NCBI GenBank assembly: GCA_035620895.1
Contig: DASPFY010000017.1
Coordinates: 1-64,000, forward strand
DNA: 64,000 nt
Source of the DNA: TA-21 sp035620895
GTDB lineage: Archaea > Thermoproteota > Nitrososphaeria > Nitrososphaerales > Nitrososphaeraceae
Direction: 5' to 3'
Within the stretch, counting starts at the first letter, position 1. Each line of letters begins with the position of its first letter. The notes below the pieces were generated by a model. That model did not search any database, was not told the origin of the DNA, and saw only the letters and a program-made list of their open reading frames with translations. The position numbers were made by a program, and so were the translations under genes. This document shows positions 35,479 to 44,960 of this stretch, piece by piece.

Positions 35479-36717
35479 TTATTTCTTAGATATTTGTTCT
35501 AAGTGATGTAATACCATTGGAAGAAATGCTCCAATGTCGCTAACAATACCTATTGCCTGTGTTGTTCCTCTGTCTAGCAGTTTTGTGACAACGGCTTGGC
35601 TAATATCTACAGCAACAACCTTTACTCTTGCAGGGATCATATTGCCTACGGCAATTGAATGTAACATGGTAGAAAGCATGAGGACCATTTTTGTATCTCC
35701 TAATATTGCTCTGTATCTATCTTGGGCCTCTATAATATCATTAATTACTCCTGGAATTGGTCCATCGTCTCTAATAGACCCGCAAAGTGCGTACTGTACG
35801 TTATTTTTAATACACTCATACATGATTCCAGATTTTAAAATATTCTTCTTGACCATTTCCTCAATGGACCCAGCTCTAAAAACTTCATTTATAGCCTGCA
35901 TGTGATTTCTATGACCACGAATCGCTAATGTTCCATTTTTTACATTCATCCCTAAAGATGTACCAAATAGTGAATTTTCTATATCATGGACAGCTAATGC
36001 ATTACCGGTAAGTAAACCATCTATGTATCCCATTCTAATCATTTTGGCTAGGGAATCTGCAGCACCAGAATGAACAACTACTGGTCCGGCTGTGACAATT
36101 ATTTTCCCACCACCCTTCTTGGTATTGTAAATATCCATTGCTATTTTTCTTGCAATTTGCTGAGTAGGTCTTTCACTGGAACTGGTACTACTCATAAATT
36201 GAAAGATATCTACACCCTCTCTTGGACGTTCCTCAGGTAATATTCTAACTCCATTTTCCCCCGTTACAATCATTTCTCCACTATGGATATCCCTAATTTT
36301 CCTACATACTGCTCTCTTATTTCTTACGTCGACTACAATACACTTATCCATCATCATATTTTCAACATCAATCCATTCATTTTTAAAAAAAATTTGGGTG
36401 GTATTGTTAGTTGTACTGTAAAAATCTCTTGGCATGACCATGTCACTTGGAGCAGGCTTTAGAATAACTCCGTCAATTTTTGTTGGTTGCGCACCTTCAA
36501 TAAAGACTGATTCTAATAATTGGTCAAGATGTTTTTTATTTTTTCCTGATATCAATAATCTTGCATAACTCAATTCATCCTTCTTTTTTCCTACATGAAA
36601 TTCCAGGACATTAAAATCTCCTTTCAAATCCATAACCTTGTCAAAAATTCTTGTCAGGATCATTGAATCAATTAGATGACCTTTGATCTCTATGGATTGT
36701 TCATATTTTCTTTTCAA
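35479..36717 (-). CDS. Ornithine cyclodeaminase-like protein, archaeal TIGR00300 family
   Basis: 412 residues from an ATG. The N-terminal domain (about 1-100, SIEIKGHLIDSMILTRIFD) and the Rossmann-like C-terminal domain (GKIIVTAGPVVVHSGAADSL, then LLTGNALAVHDIENSLFGTSLG and ALCGSIRDDGPIPGVI) match the family once named after the LOR/SDH region. Methanogen members are ornithine cyclodeaminases giving proline, and the same domain is fused to arginine dihydrolase in cyanobacteria (family knowledge). A role in proline formation is inferred. Convergent with gatB. Confidence 0.85.
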   Translation of the reverse strand: MKRKYEQSIEIKGHLIDSMILTRIFDKVMDLKGDFNVLEFHVGKKKDELSYARLLISGKNKKHLDQLLESVFIEGAQPTKIDGVILKPAPSDMVMPRDFYSTTNNTTQIFFKNEWIDVENMMMDKCIVVDVRNKRAVCRKIRDIHSGEMIVTGENGVRILPEERPREGVDIFQFMSSTSSSERPTQQIARKIAMDIYNTKKGGGKIIVTAGPVVVHSGAADSLAKMIRMGYIDGLLTGNALAVHDIENSLFGTSLGMNVKNGTLAIRGHRNHMQAINEVFRAGSIEEMVKKNILKSGIMYECIKNNVQYALCGSIRDDGPIPGVINDIIEAQDRYRAILGDTKMVLMLSTMLHSIAVGNMIPARVKVVAVDISQAVVTKLLDRGTTQAIGIVSDIGAFLPMVLHHLEQISKK

Positions 36718-36750
36718 CTAAGATCATTAAATAATAAATATACTTAAGTG

Positions 36751-37077
36751 TTAAATTGGGAGTATCACTTTGCCGTTATACTCCGGAATCTTTTCATTTT
36801 GGATTATTTTATTAATAATCTCATCTTTTCTAACTTCGATAAACCACTGTGCTACAGTTTTTGCAATTCCATTTTTATCGCATATTGCAATCAAGTAACC
36901 ATTCTGATTCTTTACTGCAGTGAAATAATTTTCTTCTCCGACGGGATCCCAATTGTTATCGGTATTGTCCTTCAATGCTAAAGCGGGCATAGCTATGTTT
37001 CCAGTATATTTATTTAAAATTTCTTGAGCTGCTCTAACTCTTTTTTCGCCTATTTTGAGAGCCGTAAAGTACTGCAT
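36751..37077 (-). CDS. Small conserved-looking protein, unknown
   Basis: 108 residues from an ATG. The N-terminal helical part MQYFTALKIGEKRVRAAQEI is followed by a beta-rich segment (NYFTAVKNQNGYLIAICDKNGIAKTVAQWFIEV). No signal peptide or metal motif. It lies 33 bases upstream of the ornithine cyclodeaminase-like gene on the same strand, so it may share its transcript. Confidence 0.6.
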   Translation of the reverse strand: MQYFTALKIGEKRVRAAQEILNKYTGNIAMPALALKDNTDNNWDPVGEENYFTAVKNQNGYLIAICDKNGIAKTVAQWFIEVRKDEIINKIIQNEKIPEYNGKVILPI

Positions 37078-37126
37078 TTACGGAGTATATACCATCTTTA
37101 TTATTAAGCTTTCTTAGTAATACCAA

Positions 37127-37629
37127 CTATTTAATGTAAAAATAATTTTCCTTATCATCGGAACCTAAATCGGTAAGTGTTAGCACCTTAAATCCATGTT
37201 TATGAAGATAATTCTTTTCCTTATCAAATAATTCGATTGAAGTATCATAACTAGAAGAGTTGCCTATAAAATGATAACCTATTATTGGAACTGAAGCTAT
37301 TTTTCCTGCTTTGTTATTGTATGTGGTCTGTGCCTCTACTACTCTGACAAATTCAGCAAACAACAAGTCAGAGATTTGGGCTACATGTGGCGCTAGTTGA
37401 GGATTCCAATTATTCAATTTAGAATGTTCTTTAACATAGGACCACTCTTTAATCGCATATTTATTGGTACGAGTTGGTGTACCGTCTCAAACGGACTTTA
37501 CATACCAGATATAAAAAAGAACCAATTAGAGATTATTACAATTGTGATCAAAATTAGTACTATTATTAGATTTAATCTCTTAACCATTTTTGAAGAAAAG
37601 GTGGGGTTAACATCCTCAGGCATCCTCAT
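37127..37629 (-). pseudogene. Decayed NodB-like polysaccharide deacetylase
   Basis: The last 96 codons (37127-37417) closely match the C termini of the deacetylases at 46545 and 50247 (PIIGYH, SSYDTS, ELFD, GFKVL). The frame continues upstream as DGTPTRTNKYAIKEWS, again matching, but then meets TGA. Before that lies a separate signal-peptide-like frame (MVKRLNLIIVLILITIVIISNW) ending in TAA. The whole catalytic NodB part of about 200 residues is missing. So an internal deletion and stop codons have destroyed a third paralogue. Confidence 0.82.
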
Positions 37630-37817
37630 TTTCAAAACTAGTAGATTAGAATAATTAAGTCTTGTCACAACTGATAAGATGTGCAGTTCCAACCAGGCCG
37701 TTAGAAACGTTAAATTTGGGCAAAGGTGTAATATTTACAAGCCTTATGCACAATCTAAATGCCATGTAAAAAACCTGTGCTAAGAATTTATACCACTAGT
37801 TTCAAGCAATTACAATA

Positions 37818-39284
37818 ATGTTCGGATTTCTAGATCGGAAGAGTGTAAAATATATCGAACCATGCCTAGTGGAGCACAAGAATATACAAAGGTTAGAAAA
37901 ACTAACTCATAATGACTTCAAAGATTGGGTATTTATTATACTGATAGTTTCAGTTTTTTGTTTCTCCTACTCATTTATACCTAATCAAGATCAACAGGCA
38001 CTAGGTCAAAGCCAAACCAAAACTGGACCTGCTAATATAACCAATATTGTAAACATGCCATCACTATCTGATCACAATCTTAAGATAGAGTCTGTAGCCA
38101 CCGGCTTTGATTTTCCGACAGGCATTGCTTTTTTGGGCAATAATGATATCTTGCTGCTGGAAAAAAATACTGGAATGGTGTACAGAATAATAGACGGCAA
38201 TATCACTAATCCTGTAATCCATCTAAATGTATCATCAAAAGACGAACGTGGGCTCTTGGGAATCGCAGTAACAGGCAATGGTGAATCAAATCGAGATGAC
38301 AGGTTTGTTTTCGTTTACTATACTTATTGTCCTAAAGTAAAGGCCAAAGTTGCTAGTACTTCTCAAGATTGCGGGAATTACGTTTATAGATATAAATTTG
38401 ATACTGAGAATAGTAAACTGATAGAGCCCATGTTAATTTTGACCTTACCTGCTTTGCCAACACCAAGTCACCTTGGAGGCGTGCTTCAAATGGATAAAAA
38501 TAACAATCTTTATGTGACTACGGGTGATTTGCAAACAACAAAATTTAACCAGAACCAAACAGGTTTTGATACTAGGGCGCAGAATATTATAAATGGGACC
38601 GCTCCTGACGGTCGTGCAGGAATATTAAGAGTAACTCAAGATGGAGATCCTGTTGGTCAGGGATTACTTGGTAACGATTATCCTCTTAGCGTGTATTATG
38701 CATATGGAATAAAGAACAGTTTTGGCATAGGCTTTGATCCGGTTACTGGAAATTTATGGGATACAGAAAATGGTCCACAATTTGGAGATGAAATTAATCT
38801 AGTTGAGCCAGGATTCAATAGCGGATGGGAAAAAGTGCAGGGTATTTGGAAATTAAATGAAACGAGGGAGAAAGAGGGTATATTCAATGATTCTACCAAA
38901 GTAGACTTTGTAGGTTTCGATGGTAAAGGAAAATATAGCAATCCCGAGTTTGTATGGGACAGACCTGTAGCACCAACTGCCTTGGTATTTTTGAATTCCG
39001 ATAAACTTGGCCAGCAATACGAAAATGACATGTTTGTAGGATCAGCAAAAAAGGGAACGATTTATCATTTTGACCTTAATCAAGATAGAAAGTCATTGAA
39101 TTTGACCGGGGATCTTGCGGATTTAGTGTACAGCAAGAAAGATGAATCGAGTAAAATAGTATTTGGTGAAAATTTTGGAATAGTCACTGATTTAGAAGTT
39201 GGACCAGATGGGTATCTCTATGTAGTTTCAGCACTTAAAAAGTCCGAAGGTTCAATTTATAGAATAGTTCCTAAGTTGAATTGA
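37818..39284 (+). CDS. Secreted glucose/sorbosone dehydrogenase-like beta-propeller
   Basis: 488 residues from an ATG. A membrane segment (about 40-55, VFIILIVSVFCFSYSFI) is followed by a GSDH-type propeller: IAFLGNNDILLLEKNTGMVYRI, RGLLGIAV, LGGVLQMDKNNNLYVTTGD, DGRAGILRVTQDGDPVG, and YAYGIKNSFGIGFDP with NLWDTENGPQFGDEINLV. The family oxidises sugars with PQQ, but many members are untested. It has two extra Cys (KVKAKVASTSQDCGNY). The catalytic His is replaced or shifted here (HLGG versus RHNGG in the paralogues). Confidence 0.88.
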   Translation: MFGFLDRKSVKYIEPCLVEHKNIQRLEKLTHNDFKDWVFIILIVSVFCFSYSFIPNQDQQALGQSQTKTGPANITNIVNMPSLSDHNLKIESVATGFDFPTGIAFLGNNDILLLEKNTGMVYRIIDGNITNPVIHLNVSSKDERGLLGIAVTGNGESNRDDRFVFVYYTYCPKVKAKVASTSQDCGNYVYRYKFDTENSKLIEPMLILTLPALPTPSHLGGVLQMDKNNNLYVTTGDLQTTKFNQNQTGFDTRAQNIINGTAPDGRAGILRVTQDGDPVGQGLLGNDYPLSVYYAYGIKNSFGIGFDPVTGNLWDTENGPQFGDEINLVEPGFNSGWEKVQGIWKLNETREKEGIFNDSTKVDFVGFDGKGKYSNPEFVWDRPVAPTALVFLNSDKLGQQYENDMFVGSAKKGTIYHFDLNQDRKSLNLTGDLADLVYSKKDESSKIVFGENFGIVTDLEVGPDGYLYVVSALKKSEGSIYRIVPKLN

Positions 39285-39462
39285 TTATAGATTGGTGTAG
39301 AGAGTATAGCCGTTTTTTATCTTTACAATGAAACGCGCTTCTGATTACTTGATAAGTATTGAAAACTTCTCAGATTCATACATGGACAAATTATCAATCC
39401 ATAAAAAATCTTAAAATACGAGATTATCTTACTTCAAGGCTCAGCCAAGGAGCGAGGATTAA

Positions 39463-40467
39463 TTGAATGATATCATATGTAATGTGGGAAACAAGTCTTT
39501 ATACAAACTTTGCTTTTTTTCCATGTTTATTTCTTTTTGTATGATCTTGTCTTCCCAACATACAATGGGAAGTCTAGATAGCAAAGTTAGTAACGAATTT
39601 CAGTCAAAAAAGCTTCAAGACTTCAATTTTGTAGCAGCTGGAGATTTTGGATGTAGTGAGAGAACTAACAAAACTATAGCAGGTATGATGTCTAAAAAAC
39701 CAGAACTAGTTCTAGCGTTAGGAGATCTTTCATATCAAAAGAATGCCGATTGTTGGTTTAATACTATTTCTCCATTAGATAGTAACGGCAAAGTCAAGAT
39801 TATGATAGGAGAGCACGATATATCTGATAATCCTTTCAAGTATTATCAATATATTAAACACTTCAATCTAACTAAGCCCTATTATTCATTTGATTACCAG
39901 AACGTTCACTTCTTAGTAATGGCTACCGCAAAGAATAAGTTAGTTCCTTACCTAAACGATTCAGAGCAATATGGTTTCATTGTCAATGATTTAAGAAATG
40001 CTTTTAATAACAATAGTATCAACTGGATAATTGTATCTTCCTTTAGGCCTTTCTATTCTTCAAATACAACCCATCCTGGTCTGGACAAGTTGCAGCACAT
40101 TTATCATCAATTATTTGACAAGTATGACGTAGACATCGTTCTGCAAGGTCACAATCATAATTATCAACGGACATATCCACTTTCATACAATGAAATTAAG
40201 CACTTTATTCCCATAATAACAGATAAACATGTTGAAGACTATAACAAGATTGAAAAAGGACAAATATTTTTTACAGTCGGAACGGGAGGAGAGAATCTAC
40301 ATAATTTCACAGGTCAAGCACCTTATGTAGTAAGACAGTTTCTACTTCATGGTTTTCTAAATGTGGATGTGACAGATAACGGATCAAAACTAACCATAAC
40401 ATTTTACGAGAACAGGGAAATGACTGATAAGGATCATATTACTATTACAAAGAAAAATAAAGAATAG
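39463..40467 (+). CDS. Secreted purple acid phosphatase-like phosphoesterase
   Basis: 334 residues from a TTG. Signal segment LCFFSMFISFCMILSS. The calcineurin-like domain covers most of the rest: VAAGDFGC (D61), LALGDLSYQ, GEHD where GNH is usual, SSFRPFYSS where a His is usual, and LQGHNHNYQRTYPL. Closely related to the protein at 48687 and to the head domain at 6952. Possible phosphate scavenging, but the second metal site looks degenerate. Confidence 0.85.
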   Translation: MNDIICNVGNKSLYKLCFFSMFISFCMILSSQHTMGSLDSKVSNEFQSKKLQDFNFVAAGDFGCSERTNKTIAGMMSKKPELVLALGDLSYQKNADCWFNTISPLDSNGKVKIMIGEHDISDNPFKYYQYIKHFNLTKPYYSFDYQNVHFLVMATAKNKLVPYLNDSEQYGFIVNDLRNAFNNNSINWIIVSSFRPFYSSNTTHPGLDKLQHIYHQLFDKYDVDIVLQGHNHNYQRTYPLSYNEIKHFIPIITDKHVEDYNKIEKGQIFFTVGTGGENLHNFTGQAPYVVRQFLLHGFLNVDVTDNGSKLTITFYENREMTDKDHITITKKNKE

Positions 40468-40752
40468 TTACCAACGGATTCAGTACCTGTTGTTGCATTC
40501 AAAAATATAATTTCTGTCTGAACAATGGTTAATAAAACTAATGAGGTCATTACTGGAGATATAATAACAACAATGGTAGAGACTTTACCACTTTATTTGA
40601 CACTAAGTACGATGTTTGCTCACCATGGAACTAACATAATGTGCTATAGTACAAGTATCTAAATTAATAGCAATATCTTGCTTTAATACTCTTAAGATAC
40701 TGGATAATTATATCGAACTCTTTATCTAATATGAGTGTAAGGCTAAACATCA

Positions 40753-41772
40753 GTGGGAATGGAAAGAAAAGCATTTTTGATAATTATTATGTCAACATTG
40801 TTAGTTTCTTTGGGAGCTACTACAATTGTCTGTAGCACTACTGCTTCAGGATTGGTTCCAAGAGATGCAGGAGATGTACAACAGAGCTATTCATTTGTTG
40901 GTAAGTGGGGTTCTGAGGGTACGGGAAATGGTCAATTTCTACGGCCTCATGATCTAGATTTTGATAATGAGGAAAAATATTTGTATGTGGTAGATAGGGA
41001 TGGAAATCGTATACAAGTATTCGATAAGACTGGAACATTTCTTTTCAAATTTGGACAAAAAGGTAATGGCACTGGACAGTTTTTAGTACCTTATGGAATA
41101 GATGTTGATATTCAAGGTAACGTATGGGTGGCTGATAGAGGGAATCACAGGATACAAAAATTTGACAGTGAAGGTAATTTCCTTCTAAAGTTTGGTAACG
41201 AAGATGGACATCCTAGCAATTTACCGGGCAAATTTGATAATCCAAGACATGTTGCTGTAGATAAAAATTTAAAATATGCCTATGTAGCAGATTCTAAAAA
41301 TAATCGTATTCAACAATTTGATATAAATGGAAATTTTATTAAAGTTATAGGTAATTTTGGAAAAAAGACTGGAGAATTCGATCTTCCTACCACCATTGAA
41401 ATAGATTCAAAAGGTAACTTTTTTGTAAATGAGAGGGGAAATGAACGCATTCAGAAATTTGACAGTAATTGGAATCCTATTCTAATGTGGGGATCCAAAG
41501 GCAGCCAGAACAATCAATTCTGTCATATCGAACATTTAGCATTGGATAAATCTGATAATGTGTATGTAACAGACCCACAATCAGATCCTGGATGCAGTAT
41601 GCAACCTCGTGTTCTAAAATTTGACAATGATGGTAACTTCATTACAAAATTTGGATCGTACGGCGATCAATCAGGTCAATTTAAAGATCCAGAACATTTA
41701 GCAATAGATTCTGAAGGGAATGTATATGTATCTGATAGAAAGAACGACAACATACAAAAATTTTCCCCATAG
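40753..41772 (+). CDS. Secreted NHL-repeat beta-propeller protein
   Basis: 339 residues from a GTG (ATG at 40759 possible). Signal peptide FLIIIMSTLLVSLGATTIVCS. Six NHL repeats such as GKWGSEGTGNGQFLRPHDL and VADRGNHRIQKFDSEGNF. Two Cys in blades 5-6 (NNQFCHIEHL and SDPGCSMQP) may form a disulphide outside the cell. Binding role inferred; no catalytic residues. Confidence 0.9.
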   Translation: MGMERKAFLIIIMSTLLVSLGATTIVCSTTASGLVPRDAGDVQQSYSFVGKWGSEGTGNGQFLRPHDLDFDNEEKYLYVVDRDGNRIQVFDKTGTFLFKFGQKGNGTGQFLVPYGIDVDIQGNVWVADRGNHRIQKFDSEGNFLLKFGNEDGHPSNLPGKFDNPRHVAVDKNLKYAYVADSKNNRIQQFDINGNFIKVIGNFGKKTGEFDLPTTIEIDSKGNFFVNERGNERIQKFDSNWNPILMWGSKGSQNNQFCHIEHLALDKSDNVYVTDPQSDPGCSMQPRVLKFDNDGNFITKFGSYGDQSGQFKDPEHLAIDSEGNVYVSDRKNDNIQKFSP

Positions 41773-42220
41773 CAACATCTCATGCCGAGGTATAGCACCA
41801 ATAATCAATTTCCTCATATGTGGTAGCATTTCGCGCAAGGATAAGGGAGAATTACCGGTTTCTTGCACACAACTAACCATTGTTATCCTAAATAAAGAAT
41901 AATATCTGTTAAGTGCATATTAGGGCTAAGGTTACAAATCTAGTGTTGAATCAAATTTTCTATCCACTTATTTACGTATCCTATCCTTTTACATATATAA
42001 TCGAAAATAGTGCGCAAGATCGTTTGTTATCACGAGGAGTATTTGGTGAGATTAGCTATTGTATCCACGACAATTCTTGTAGGATTTTACCCCATCTTTT
42101 GGGACATACATCCGAAGTACTTGAGACAGTATGAAGCATGCATAACTAGAATAACAATAAATAAGAGAATATAAAGAATACATACCTAAACTCTTTTAAC
42201 CGGGATTTACCCTTGGCTAT
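41773..42220. other. Intergenic region, no gene recognised
   Basis: About 450 bases between two convergent NHL genes. Short frames exist on both strands (the longest, 41913-42134, would encode 73 residues) but their residue make-up is not convincing. No clear hairpin terminator was found. Confidence 0.45.
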
Positions 42221-43804
42221 CTAATTTCCCATACTTTGCCTTCCAACTTCAAGCTGTCCTCTTATTTCTCCTTTTGGGTGGCTTGCTGTAGTAACATTTA
42301 CGTATGTTTGACCATCACTCATTGCGAGAACTAAGTCCTTTATCGTTTTACCATTCATTGAGCCGATTAGATCAGAATCGAGGATCTCACCTCTAATGAC
42401 AAGCCCTTTTTGTTCTTTCATATTATTTTTCTTGATATCGGTTAAAAGATCAGCCACTGCCTCGCCCTTTTCAGCATCTTTTCCCAAGTGGACAAAAGCA
42501 CTAGATATATTGGAAGATCCTGTTATGTTAATTTTGTAGTTTATTTCAGAGTCGTCTTGAGGAATGCTAATCGAAATATGACCAACCATATCAGTATCCA
42601 CAGGGGGCATTTGATTATCTCCAGACATTTTTGAAGTTAATATTTTTCTTATAGTTGTTGTCCAATTATTTCCTTGAAATTTCTGACATGTATCCCCTGC
42701 TAAAAAGTGAACATTTCCACTATCTGAGATGTAAATATTTCCAGAAGAATCAATCGCAATATCGTGCGGAATCAAGAATTGATCATCTCGACATCCGAGT
42801 GTTCCCCACTTTGTAATAAAATCACCCTCACTGTTGAATTTCTGGATACGTACGTTCCTTGTATCCACCACATATACGTTACCAGATTTATCGGTTACAA
42901 TTCCATGATCTTCTATAAAGCGACCATTACCAGATCCAAAAGCTCCCCACTTTGTAATAAAATCACCCTGACTGTCAAATTTTGCAACACGAGAATTATT
43001 TCTGCCATCAGTAACATACACCGAGTCATTTGAATCTACAGTTATGTCGTGTAGATGCACGAATAATATACCAGGAGAGTAAGAATTCCATTTAATCAAA
43101 AATTTTCCATCATTACTAAATTTTTGAACTTCAGGATTATCCTGATCACTTGTATACACATTATCATTTGAATCAACTGCAACTCCCCAAGGTTTAATGA
43201 ATTGACCATCTTCTCTCCCCTTACTACCCCACATCATAATGAAATTACCTTCACTGTCAAATTTCTGAATTTTTTGGTTAGCATAATCAGCGACAAACAA
43301 ATTACCACTTGAATCGATGGCCATGCTTTCAGGTTGTAAGAATTGTCCTGAACCTGTACCCTTTGTTCCCCACATCATAATGAAATTACCTTCACTGTCA
43401 AATTTCTGAATATTACACTTTTCCGCGTCACTTACGTAAACGTTGCCACTCGAGTCAACAGTAATTCCATGCGCATGTAAAAACTGTCCTGGACCCGTTC
43501 CCTTTGTTCCCCAAGCGGAAATCAAAGTACCATTACTATCAAATTTTTTAATGTAATGAAAACCTTGAAGGTCATCAGTAACAGGTCCAGCTCCAGCTGA
43601 CTCGTTTGCCGACATAGTATTCATGACATATTGCGATTGATCCGTATTGTCCTTACAATTAAGACTTTTTGCATCTTCTAAACTTTGAGAGTAAATTGGC
43701 TGCAAATTCAAAATAAAAAATACTGACAAAATTAGAGTCGATGATAGAAGAATAGGGAACGCTTTCAAATCAATATTCACACATTCTGTTTTTGGAATTT
43801 TCAT
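42221..43804 (-). CDS. Secreted NHL propeller fused to a CHRD domain
   Basis: 527 residues from an ATG. Signal peptide FPILLSSTLILSVFFIL. Seven or so NHL repeats (about 70-385), two of them nearly identical in DNA (around 43230 and 43370, MMWGxKG units). A CHRD domain follows (about 390-520): LTSKMSGDNQMPPV, AFVHLGKDAEKGEAVADLL and TTASHPKGEIRGQLEV. CHRD is found in chordin and many bacterial surface proteins; its ligand is unclear. The CHRD part resembles the stand-alone protein at 47954. The typical H-I-H is replaced by VHLG. Confidence 0.88.
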   Translation of the reverse strand: MKIPKTECVNIDLKAFPILLSSTLILSVFFILNLQPIYSQSLEDAKSLNCKDNTDQSQYVMNTMSANESAGAGPVTDDLQGFHYIKKFDSNGTLISAWGTKGTGPGQFLHAHGITVDSSGNVYVSDAEKCNIQKFDSEGNFIMMWGTKGTGSGQFLQPESMAIDSSGNLFVADYANQKIQKFDSEGNFIMMWGSKGREDGQFIKPWGVAVDSNDNVYTSDQDNPEVQKFSNDGKFLIKWNSYSPGILFVHLHDITVDSNDSVYVTDGRNNSRVAKFDSQGDFITKWGAFGSGNGRFIEDHGIVTDKSGNVYVVDTRNVRIQKFNSEGDFITKWGTLGCRDDQFLIPHDIAIDSSGNIYISDSGNVHFLAGDTCQKFQGNNWTTTIRKILTSKMSGDNQMPPVDTDMVGHISISIPQDDSEINYKINITGSSNISSAFVHLGKDAEKGEAVADLLTDIKKNNMKEQKGLVIRGEILDSDLIGSMNGKTIKDLVLAMSDGQTYVNVTTASHPKGEIRGQLEVGRQSMGN

Positions 43805-43900
43805 AGAACCCTATTACCAATCTGCAACCCATAGGACATCAGCAAGTACTCTCAAATATAAATTGCATGATATGATACTTCGTTGAATAATCTCATAAGG

Positions 43901-44030
43901 GATTGTTGTTACATATCGGCGTTCGCGGAAGACCGACCAGTCGAGTCCCAAGTCATGAAGAGTGAAAGAAAGCGAAGTCATCAGACCTCTCAAGTCAGGT
44001 ACTTGTTTCAAGCACAAGTCACAAGCAGAA
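43901..44030 (+). pseudogene. Decayed copy of the small Cys-rich secreted protein at 63280
   Basis: DNA from TGTTACATATCGGCGTT to ACTTGTTTCAA matches 63405-63523 closely, but this copy has small indels, a frameshift after GACCGACCAGTCGAG and TGA where the intact gene has a Cys codon (TGC). No signal-peptide part is present. A remnant of a 3' gene half, probably from an old duplication. Confidence 0.75.
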
Positions 44031-44092
44031 TGTATTATACGGTTGGGAAGCGAGCGCATATAGTGGGAATGTAATTCTGTAAGTATATTAAA

Positions 44093-44353
44093 TTACTTTA
44101 CATTCGTTATATCTAGTATATTATGACACATTAATTCTGCTAATTCTCTATTATCGCTGGTCAAATTTATAAAAAAACCATCCACAGATCGATTCGAATT
44201 TTTGAGTTGATTGCCCACGTTTGTTAGATTTCCATTAGCGCACGTTCCATTTTCATAAAGCACGGCATAAGTAAACCGAAAATACGGACTTAATAGAGAC
44301 ATGTAAAGGATCGCTACAATTATAACAATCCAGGCCCTATTTGGCAGATTCAT
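44093..44353 (-). CDS. Small secreted or membrane-anchored protein, unknown
   Basis: 86 residues from an ATG. One hydrophobic segment (WIVIIVAILYMSLLSPY) precedes a short external domain with two Cys (NGTCANG and LMCHN) that could pair. Asn/Ser-rich with several N-x-T/S sites. No family recognised. Confidence 0.55.
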   Translation of the reverse strand: MNLPNRAWIVIIVAILYMSLLSPYFRFTYAVLYENGTCANGNLTNVGNQLKNSNRSVDGFFINLTSDNRELAELMCHNILDITNVK

Positions 44354-44960
44354 TACTTTATCATGCTCTTAATCATTAGTATATCCGTTTTTTGCTGACT
44401 CATTATATAGTACGCTTCCTCAAGCTTTTAATACTCATATTATTAGCCCACAATAATAATGAGCGTACAAATCCAGTAACAAGATTTTATTTTTTCCTTA
44501 CTATTCATTACCCTTTATGATATCGGAGTTTCTAATTTTCAACTTTTCTAATTAGATATTGGACGCAGGCGAATTTACAATTGATGCTAAAAATATATTT
44601 GCAAAAATCAAATAACCCTTGCCAAGGGCGATACCCAAGCTAATAGCAGAAGACGAGGACCTAAAATCAAAAAGCTATATAATTCATTAGAATTTGATCA
44701 GAAAGATGACGTTATTTGTGTTGGTAATCGTGATGAGTATTTTGTATGTGCATATTACTTTGGTTGATGATAAAAACAAATTGTACATACTTGATATTTT
44801 GGTTCTCGTCTCCTGGAATTCAAAGTGTACTTTAAAGTTGCTAAATAATACTGTATAATGATGCTGTACAGCATAAAATCTTATTCTGAGGAAACATAAA
44901 TAATAACATTACATGACTCTCGAAATTGCTTTGCACCATATCTAATTGGTTGGGATATAA
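44354..44960. other. 607-base region with a possible 50-residue membrane peptide
   Basis: Contains an ATG frame at 44706-44858 (plus strand) that would encode 50 residues starting MTLFVLVIVMSILYVHITLV, one membrane helix. Just after its stop lies the perfect palindrome at 44861-44874. Nothing else was recognised. The peptide is possible but unsupported by context. Confidence 0.3.
44861..44874. promoter_or_regulatory. Perfect 14-base palindrome
   Basis: ATGCTGTACAGCAT reads the same on both strands. Lies 3 bases after the stop of the possible small peptide and 87 bases beyond the 3' end of the phosphoesterase gene at 44961. Could be an operator; too short a loop for a good terminator. Confidence 0.3.

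Noticed and set aside
16431..39303. GATTGGTGTAGAG found both in the pckA palindrome and near 39290
   Set aside because: A shared 13-mer is expected by chance many times in 64 kb, and the second copy has no inverted partner.
41913..42134. 73-residue frame between two NHL genes
   Set aside because: No family, start context or gene-like composition strong enough to call it.
43883..44074. 63-residue plus-strand gene
   Set aside because: Its middle matches a frameshifted remnant of the gene at 63280, so it is better called a pseudogene.
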